DNA of 9,938 nt from an uncultured Eubacterium sp. (GTDB lineage Bacteria > Bacillota > Clostridia > Lachnospirales > Lachnospiraceae). The stretch lies in NCBI GenBank assembly GCA_946611445.1, contig CAMODP010000063.1, positions 1 through 9,938 on the forward strand. The letters are read 5' to 3'. Positions 5,443 to 9,938 of this stretch are shown here, one piece after another. The position numbers were made by a program, and so were the translations under genes. How positions within the stretch are numbered: position 1 is the stretch's first letter; each line of letters opens with the position of its first letter. Below the pieces are notes generated by a model. It was not told the origin of the DNA. It was given only the letters and a program-made list of their open reading frames with translations, and ran no database searches.

Positions 5443-6825
5443 TTAATTCGTTTTCTCCCGCTCTTCCCGTGCATCCAGATCCCTGTACGGGCGGTGATGG
5501 CCGACGTATTTATAGGCAGGACGGATGATCTTGCCGCCGTTCACCATCTCCTCGATCCTGTGGGCGGACCAGCCCGCGATACGGGCTATCGCGAACAGCG
5601 GCGTGTACAGCTCCCGCGGGAAATCCAGCATGGAGTAGACGAATCCGCTGTAAAAATCCACGTTCGCGCAGACGGGCTTCACCAGCATGCGGTTTTCTGC
5701 CATGCACTCTTTGCCGATCCTTTCCACGCTCTCGTACAGGTGGAATTCCTCTTCCATTCCCTTCTCAACGGCCAGACGGCTGGCGTAATCGCTCAGGATG
5801 CGCTCCCTCGGATCCGACAGCGTATAGACAGCGTGGCCCATGCCGTAGATCAGGCCGGCGCCGTCAAAGGCTTCCTTGTTCAGGATCTTCCGCAGGTAGT
5901 TCCGGATCTCTTCATCGCTGTCCCAGTTGCTCACATGCTCCTTGATATCCGCGAACATCTCCATGACCTTGAGGTTCGCGCCGCCGTGCTTCGGTCCTTT
6001 CAGAGATCCCAGGGACGCCGCAACCGCAGAATAGGTGTCCGTACCTGTGGAGGATACTACATGCGTCGTGAAAGTGGAGTTGTTACCTCCGCCGTGTTCC
6101 GCGTGCAGGATCAGCGCGATATCCAGCACCTTCGCCTCCAGCTGCGTATACTGTCCGTCCGGATGAAGCATCTGGAGCAGGTTCTCCGCCAGGGAGAGTT
6201 CCGGCTTCGGATTGCGGATGACCAGGTTTTTGCCCTGGTGGTAATGCCGGTATGTGTGGTAGCTGTAAACCGCCAGCAGCGGCATTTTTGCGATCATGCT
6301 GAGCGACTGCCGCAGGATGTTCTGGATATCCAGGTCCTCTGGTTCGCCGTCATACGAATACAGGGTCAGGATGCACTTCTGCAGGGAGTTCATCATATTC
6401 TGGCTGGGTGCCTTCATGATGACATCCCTCGTGAACTCCTCCGGCAGCTCGCGGAAGGCGCTCAGGATTTCCAGGAAATTCTGCAGCTGCTGCTGCGTAG
6501 GCAGGTCACCGAACAGAAGCAGATATGTAATCTCCTCAAAACCGAACCGGCGGTTCCGGACACCGGCAATCAGCTCCTCGACGTCATAGCCCTGGTAATA
6601 CAGCTTGCCCTCTGCAGGCACACGGTTGCCGGTATCAGTGATCTCCGTTCCGGTGACATCCGATATCTCAGTCAGGCCGGTCAGAACACCCTTTCCGCCG
6701 GCGTCACGCAGACCCCGCTTCACATCATATTCCTGGTACAGGCGGAGATCGATCTTGCCGGATTCACGGCTGAATTCCACGAGCTCTTTTAATTCTCTGT
6801 TGAATGTATCCTGGGTAAGGCTCAT
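5443..6825 (-). CDS. gltA: Citrate synthase (Si-type, citrate/2-methylcitrate synthase family)
   Basis: The enzyme condenses oxaloacetate with acetyl-CoA to citrate; in fermentative clostridia this usually supplies 2-oxoglutarate for glutamate. The protein has 460 residues with about 60 residues before the core entry GNRVPAEGKLYYQGYDVEEL (66-85). The catalytic triad can be placed as H244 in HAEHGGGN, H280 in GPKHGGAN, and D390 in NVDFYSG. The ATG at 6825 is supported by AAAGGAG (6834-6840) at 8 nt spacing; an ATG two codons earlier is too close to that site, and the frame extending to 6879 runs into the repeat. The gene seems monocistronic, with repeat copy B 48 nt upstream of the start. No clear promoter was found. 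Activity as 2-methylcitrate synthase cannot be excluded from sequence, but no methylcitrate-cycle genes are adjacent. Confidence 0.95.
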   Translation of the reverse strand: MSLTQDTFNRELKELVEFSRESGKIDLRLYQEYDVKRGLRDAGGKGVLTGLTEISDVTGTEITDTGNRVPAEGKLYYQGYDVEELIAGVRNRRFGFEEITYLLLFGDLPTQQQLQNFLEILSAFRELPEEFTRDVIMKAPSQNMMNSLQKCILTLYSYDGEPEDLDIQNILRQSLSMIAKMPLLAVYSYHTYRHYHQGKNLVIRNPKPELSLAENLLQMLHPDGQYTQLEAKVLDIALILHAEHGGGNNSTFTTHVVSSTGTDTYSAVAASLGSLKGPKHGGANLKVMEMFADIKEHVSNWDSDEEIRNYLRKILNKEAFDGAGLIYGMGHAVYTLSDPRERILSDYASRLAVEKGMEEEFHLYESVERIGKECMAENRMLVKPVCANVDFYSGFVYSMLDFPRELYTPLFAIARIAGWSAHRIEEMVNGGKIIRPAYKYVGHHRPYRDLDAREEREKTN

Positions 6826-6865
6826 AAGCATCACTCCTTTATAGAAGCTTTCATGAATGTAGACA

Positions 6866-6981
6866 GCCCAGCGACCCATACGGGAAGCGCTCTCGCTCTG
6901 TCCTCGCGCAGCGGTACTATAGTTCAGGCAACCCTTCTCTGAGTACCGGCGCTGCGGATGTTCCCTTCTGGATCTCTGGGC
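6866..6981. repeat. Outer hairpin around repeat copy B
   Basis: GCCCAG (6866-6871) pairs perfectly with CTGGGC (6976-6981), enclosing the repeat's own stems 6882-6886/6961-6965, 6909-6912/6951-6954 and 6913-6918/6942-6947. The outer arms are unrelated in sequence to those of copy A (74-96 with 187-209), yet both copies are closed by an outer stem. The structure occupies most of the 192-nt spacer between tRNA-Thr and gltA. Confidence 0.55.
6874..6968 (-). repeat. Dispersed intergenic palindromic repeat, copy B
   Basis: The reverse complement of this 95-nt stretch aligns to 97-191 without gaps, with 14 mismatches. Core stems GGGAA/TTCCC, CAGC/GCTG and GGTACT/AGTACC are all retained, as is the three-base bulge at 6948-6950. 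The apical stem of copy A is weakened here by two mismatches. It lies between the tRNA-Thr 3' end and the gltA start, so it may be in the gltA leader, whereas copy A lies beyond a gene's stop codon. It has no coding content. Confidence 0.8.
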
Positions 6982-7017
6982 CGTTCATAGTCCGAATGCG
7001 ACAGCAGATAAAAAGAG

Positions 7018-7090
7018 AGCCGGAAATCAGACTCGAACTGACGACCCCTTCATTACGAGTGAAGTGCTCTACCAACTGAGCTATTCCGGC
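7018..7090 (-). tRNA. tRNA-Thr (anticodon CGT)
   Basis: The 73-nt cloverleaf can be folded completely: acceptor GCCGGAA with TTCCGGC; D arm GCTC/GAGC with an eight-base loop; anticodon arm CTTCA/TGAAG with loop CTCGTAA (C34 G35 T36, reading ACG); variable GGGTC; and T arm GTCAG/CTGAT with loop TTCGAGT. The discriminator base is T and CCA is not encoded. A T-rich run (7009-7017 on the plus strand, read as CTCTTTTTA-like RNA) follows the 3' end and may terminate the transcript. It has its own promoter and is flanked by parC and gltA. Confidence 0.97.
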
Positions 7091-7094
7091 AATC

Positions 7095-7116
7095 GCAGCC
7101 TGCTCTTCGCGGCTGC
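7095..7116 (-). other. Small hairpin in the tRNA-Thr leader
   Basis: GCAGCC and GGCTGC form a perfect 6-bp stem with a ten-base loop between the predicted transcription start (about 7118) and the mature tRNA 5' end at 7090. It would be part of the 5' leader removed by RNase P. Confidence 0.4.
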
Positions 7117-7124
7117 ACTTTATG

Positions 7125-7152
7125 ATTATACACAGTTTTCGCGGTTTTTCAA
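7125..7152 (-). promoter_or_regulatory. Promoter of tRNA-Thr
   Basis: TTGAAA (7147-7152) and a consensus TATAAT (7125-7130) are 16 nt apart on the minus strand. The predicted start is about 28 nt upstream of the tRNA. The promoter begins right after the topoisomerase stop codon (7164), where no terminator is visible. Confidence 0.8.
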
Positions 7153-7163
7153 GTACTTTTTTA

Positions 7164-9398
7164 TCAGCGGACGCGTGAGCCCTTTCCGTCTCGCTTTGCC
7201 AGCTTCAGACGGTTCAGGGACAGGCGGCGGTCATTCCAGGAGATGGAGAACTCGGTTCCGCCCGCAATGACCCAGGCTCCTTCTACGGATGCGCCGCTGT
7301 TCAGCTTTATGCCGCGGACGCCGACGGCGCCCTTTTTCTTCTCCGGAATCTCGGAGAGGGCAAACCGCAGGAAGAAACCGTCGCCGGACTGCAGGACCAG
7401 GAAGTCCCCCTGATCCGAAAACGCCGTCAGCACCAGGGCATCGTCTGCCCCGCCGAGTTTGGTGGCGGCGATCGTCCGTTTTGTCACGCAGAATTCGCTG
7501 CCGTCTACGATCTTGACCATGCCCTCTGCGGAGACAAAGAGCAGCTTCTTGTCCTGCAGCTCCGTCATCGCGCAGGTGAAAATAACGCGCTCATTTTCCG
7601 CCGTGTAATTGCAGAGATTGTCAATGGGCGTGCCCTTGTCACGCAGCCTGCAGTACGGAACCTCCTTCACCCGGATCGTGTGCATGGTACCCTTGTCCGT
7701 GAAGATGCAGATCTTGTCCGTGCTCATGCAGCGGAAACGGAACCGGCTCTCGGAATCGGCAGCCTCCCTGTTTCTCTCGTAGATGCCCGGATCGATCGTC
7801 CTGGCATATCCGAAACGGTCCAGCAGGAAAACCAGTTCCGTCTCCTGCTCCTCTTCCTCCACAGGCGCCGCTGTGTCCGCGTCTGTGATCTCTGTCCTTC
7901 TGGGGCGGCTGTACTCCTTCCTGATCTTCTCCAGGTCCTCCAGAATCACGCCTGCCATGGATTCATAGCTGTTGAGAATGTCCTCATACCGGGCAATCTT
8001 TTTGACTGTCTCTTCATTTTCGTGATACAGGGCTTCCAGCTCCAGACCGATCAGCTTTGCCAGCCGCATGTCCAGGATAGCCTGCGCCTGTCTCTGGGTG
8101 AAGCAGAGTTCTCTTGCCTTTTTTTCGCTGCTCTTATGCCGGAACCTGATGCCTTCGGTGATGCCCATGGTCATGCAGTCCCTGGCCATCTGCTGATTTT
8201 TGCTGCCGCGCAGGATCTCAATGATCAGGTCGATCACGTCCACCGCCCGGATCAGGCCCTCCTGGATCTCCTTTTTCTCCAGCTCCTTTGCCAGCAGGTT
8301 ATTGTATTTGCGCGTATTCAGCTCAAACTGAAACTCGGTGAACTGCTCCAGAACCGCCTTCAGTCCCAGTGTCTCCGGACGTCCGCCGGCCACGGCGAGC
8401 ATGTTGACGCCAAAGGTGTCCTCCAGATGCGTCTTCCGGTAGAGCAGATTCTTCAGTTTTTCCGTATCCGCCCCTTTGCGCAGCTCCAGGACGATCCGGA
8501 TGCCTTCTTTCGAAGACTGGTTGGAGATGTCGGCAATCTCAGGTGCCTGCCGCTTCTCCACCAGATCCGCCACGTCACAGAGAAATTTTCCGATATTGGC
8601 GCCGATCATGGGATACGGAATCTCCGTGATCACCAGATACTGCCGTCCGTTTTTTCCTTTTTCTACTACAGTGCGGCCGCGCACGCGGATTTTTCCGACG
8701 CCGGTCTCATAGATTTCTTCCAGATCCGAGCCGTTGACGACGATGCCGCCGGTCGGAAAATCCGGTCCCTTGATATAGGCCATCAGGTCCTTCGTTGTCA
8801 GGGTGTTATCCCGGATATAGGCCATGGCAGCTTCCGCCACCTCGCCCAGATTATGCGGCGGGATGCTGGTCGCCATGCCGACGGCGATGCCCTCCGAGCC
8901 GTTTACCAGAAGATTCGGAATGCGGACCGGAAGCACCTCCGGCTCCTTCTCTGTCTCGTCAAAATTCGGTACAAAGCGCACCACATCCTTGTCGAGATCC
9001 TTCAGGTATACCTCCTGGGTGATTTTCATCAGCCGGGCTTCCGTATATCGCATCGCGGCGGCTCCGTCCCCCTCGATGGAGCCGAAATTGCCGTGCCCGT
9101 CCACGAGCACCTGGCCCTTCTTGAAATCCTGCGCCATGACTACGAGGGCGTCATAGATCGAGCTGTCCCCGTGCGGGTGATACTTACCCATGGTGTCGCC
9201 GACGATACGGGCAGACTTTCTGTACGGACGGTCATACAGCGTGCCCAGCTCCATCATGTCATAAAGCGTCCGTCTCTGCACCGGCTTCAGTCCGTCTCTC
9301 ACATCCGGAAGCGCCCGTGCCACAATAACGCTCATGGCATAATCAATATAGGATTTCTGCATGATCTCAGAGTATTCGGTTCTGATGATTTCTTCCAT
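7164..9398 (-). CDS. parC: Type IIA DNA topoisomerase subunit A, ParC-like (topoisomerase IV)
   Basis: This is the DNA cleavage/religation subunit of a gyrase or topoisomerase IV, 744 residues. The N-terminal core has [15 protein letters not shown] (29-43), YHPHGDSS (73-80), and the catalytic tyrosine Y118 preceded by R117 in [11 protein letters not shown]. Quinolone-determining positions equivalent to E. coli GyrA S83 and D87 are S79 and D83, the sensitive-type residues. A coiled-coil tower spans about 365-495. An acidic linker (513-521) leads to a beta-pinwheel of about 220 residues. The QRRGGKG GyrA box is absent: the expected place holds [13 protein letters not shown] (541-553). With the short length, this favours ParC over GyrA. 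GAAGG 7 nt upstream supports the ATG at 9398. The gene lies 25 nt after the membrane-protein gene. parE is not adjacent in the window, so public annotations may call it gyrA. Confidence 0.85.
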   Translation of the reverse strand: MEEIIRTEYSEIMQKSYIDYAMSVIVARALPDVRDGLKPVQRRTLYDMMELGTLYDRPYRKSARIVGDTMGKYHPHGDSSIYDALVVMAQDFKKGQVLVDGHGNFGSIEGDGAAAMRYTEARLMKITQEVYLKDLDKDVVRFVPNFDETEKEPEVLPVRIPNLLVNGSEGIAVGMATSIPPHNLGEVAEAAMAYIRDNTLTTKDLMAYIKGPDFPTGGIVVNGSDLEEIYETGVGKIRVRGRTVVEKGKNGRQYLVITEIPYPMIGANIGKFLCDVADLVEKRQAPEIADISNQSSKEGIRIVLELRKGADTEKLKNLLYRKTHLEDTFGVNMLAVAGGRPETLGLKAVLEQFTEFQFELNTRKYNNLLAKELEKKEIQEGLIRAVDVIDLIIEILRGSKNQQMARDCMTMGITEGIRFRHKSSEKKARELCFTQRQAQAILDMRLAKLIGLELEALYHENEETVKKIARYEDILNSYESMAGVILEDLEKIRKEYSRPRRTEITDADTAAPVEEEEQETELVFLLDRFGYARTIDPGIYERNREAADSESRFRFRCMSTDKICIFTDKGTMHTIRVKEVPYCRLRDKGTPIDNLCNYTAENERVIFTCAMTELQDKKLLFVSAEGMVKIVDGSEFCVTKRTIAATKLGGADDALVLTAFSDQGDFLVLQSGDGFFLRFALSEIPEKKKGAVGVRGIKLNSGASVEGAWVIAGGTEFSISWNDRRLSLNRLKLAKRDGKGSRVR

Positions 9399-9423
9399 TG
9401 CAATACCTTCAGATGTGATGTCT

Positions 9424-9900
9424 TCAGAACAGCGCGCCTGCCGCCCCGAACAGCCCCAGTGACGCCAGACCCATGATGACGCCGGCGATCAGGACGCCGA
9501 GCATAACCGCGACAGAGCTCTCCTTAAAGCCCATATTCAGCAGGCTGGCCGCCAGGGTCCCGGTCCAGGCTCCGGTGCCGGGAAGCGGAATGCCTACAAA
9601 CAGCATCAGCGCGACAAACAGGCCCCGGCCCGCCTTCGCCTTCAGCTTTTCCCCGCCGTGCTCTCCCTTGACCAGGCAGAAGGAAAAGAAGGGGCCGATG
9701 ACAGGCTTGTCTTTTCCCCATTCCAAAACCTTGCGGGCAAAAAAATAGATGAAGGGGACCGGCAGCATGTTGCCGATCACCGCCACCACGTAGGCCGCAG
9801 CGGGCGGAACGCCCATGCCGATGGCCACCGGGATCGCGCCGCGGAGTTCCACAATGGGAACCATGGAGATCAGGAAGGTCAGGATGTATTTTTGCAGCAT
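9424..9900 (-). CDS. Sm_multidrug_ex family small integral membrane protein (COG2426-type)
   Basis: The 158-residue, very hydrophobic protein has family motifs VPIVELRGAIPVAIG (14-28) near the N-terminus and FVGIPLPGTGAWTG (101-114) in the second half, forming the internally duplicated re-entrant-like pattern of this family. Probable membrane segments are about 4-28, 33-56, 92-116 and 128-156; a charged loop (57-91, including HGGEKLKAKAGRG) separates the halves. The ATG at 9900 has TGAGGA 6 nt upstream. The family name 'putative small multidrug export protein' is historical, and I know of no firm substrate. The parC-like gene follows after 25 nt, so they are probably co-transcribed. Its promoter would lie at or beyond the right edge; only 38 nt of upstream sequence is present and nothing convincing is seen there. 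Confidence 0.88.
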   Translation of the reverse strand: MLQKYILTFLISMVPIVELRGAIPVAIGMGVPPAAAYVVAVIGNMLPVPFIYFFARKVLEWGKDKPVIGPFFSFCLVKGEHGGEKLKAKAGRGLFVALMLFVGIPLPGTGAWTGTLAASLLNMGFKESSVAVMLGVLIAGVIMGLASLGLFGAAGALF

Positions 9901-9938
9901 ATGTATTCCTCACTGTACTGTATTTTTGTGCGTTTCTG

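Noticed and set aside
5422..5445. Plus-strand terminator ending in a T-run after 5437
   Set aside because: The stem is only about 4 bp, and no plus-strand gene precedes it. The T-run is the complement of the last gltA codons and stop region.
5428..6792. Long plus-strand open frame opposite citrate synthase
   Set aside because: It is the antisense shadow of a confidently identified gene with an intact catalytic triad. It has no ribosome binding site and no recognisable domain.
6874..6968. TATAGT inside repeat copy B as the gltA -10 box
   Set aside because: No -35 box lies at a suitable distance, and the corresponding bases in copy A are changed. I leave the gltA promoter unassigned.
7680..9476. 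598-codon plus-strand open frame opposite the topoisomerase gene
   Set aside because: Its length comes from codon bias on the opposite strand. The translation is rich in His/Leu/Arg without family motifs, and it runs across the gene boundary at 9398-9424.

Overview
This is a stretch of bacterial chromosome that most likely comes from a GC-rich member of the Lachnospiraceae (Bacillota, Clostridia). The evidence is the Asp23 / DAK2 (FakA-like) / RecG gene order next to ribosomal protein L28, strong AGGAGG-type ribosome binding sites, a four-cysteine L28, and a DUF6465 protein, a family I know mainly from Lachnospiraceae. The family placement rests on recall, not on a search. Every gene I can support lies on the minus strand, so the window is read from right to left.

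Layout in transcription order: (1) 9900-7164, a small membrane protein of the Sm_multidrug_ex family, 25 nt upstream of a 744-residue type IIA topoisomerase A subunit that looks more like ParC than GyrA. (2) 7152-7018, a clear promoter driving tRNA-Thr(CGT). (3) 6968-6874, one copy of an imperfectly palindromic intergenic repeat, then a citrate synthase gene (6825-5443). (4) 5433-5100, the L28 gene rpmB with its own promoter, a leader hairpin and a good intrinsic terminator. (5) 5093-890, a tight three-gene operon: Asp23/Gls24 protein, FakA-like kinase (TTG start) and RecG helicase. (6) 838-243, a lysine/alanine-rich, histone-H1-like DUF6465 protein. (7) 219-1, a very long hairpin built around a second copy of the intergenic repeat, plus a fragment of a third copy.

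Most of the content is housekeeping: DNA topology and repair (topoisomerase, RecG), translation (L28, tRNA-Thr), fatty-acid activation and envelope response (FakA-like, Asp23), and entry to the citrate/glutamate pathway. No phage, insertion-sequence transposase, CRISPR array, toxin-antitoxin pair or defence gene is visible. The most unusual item is the repeat family: two 95-nt copies, about 85% identical and 6.7 kb apart in opposite orientation, whose differences all fall outside the three core stems that both copies can form. Promoters and terminators were called by eye and should be treated as predictions.
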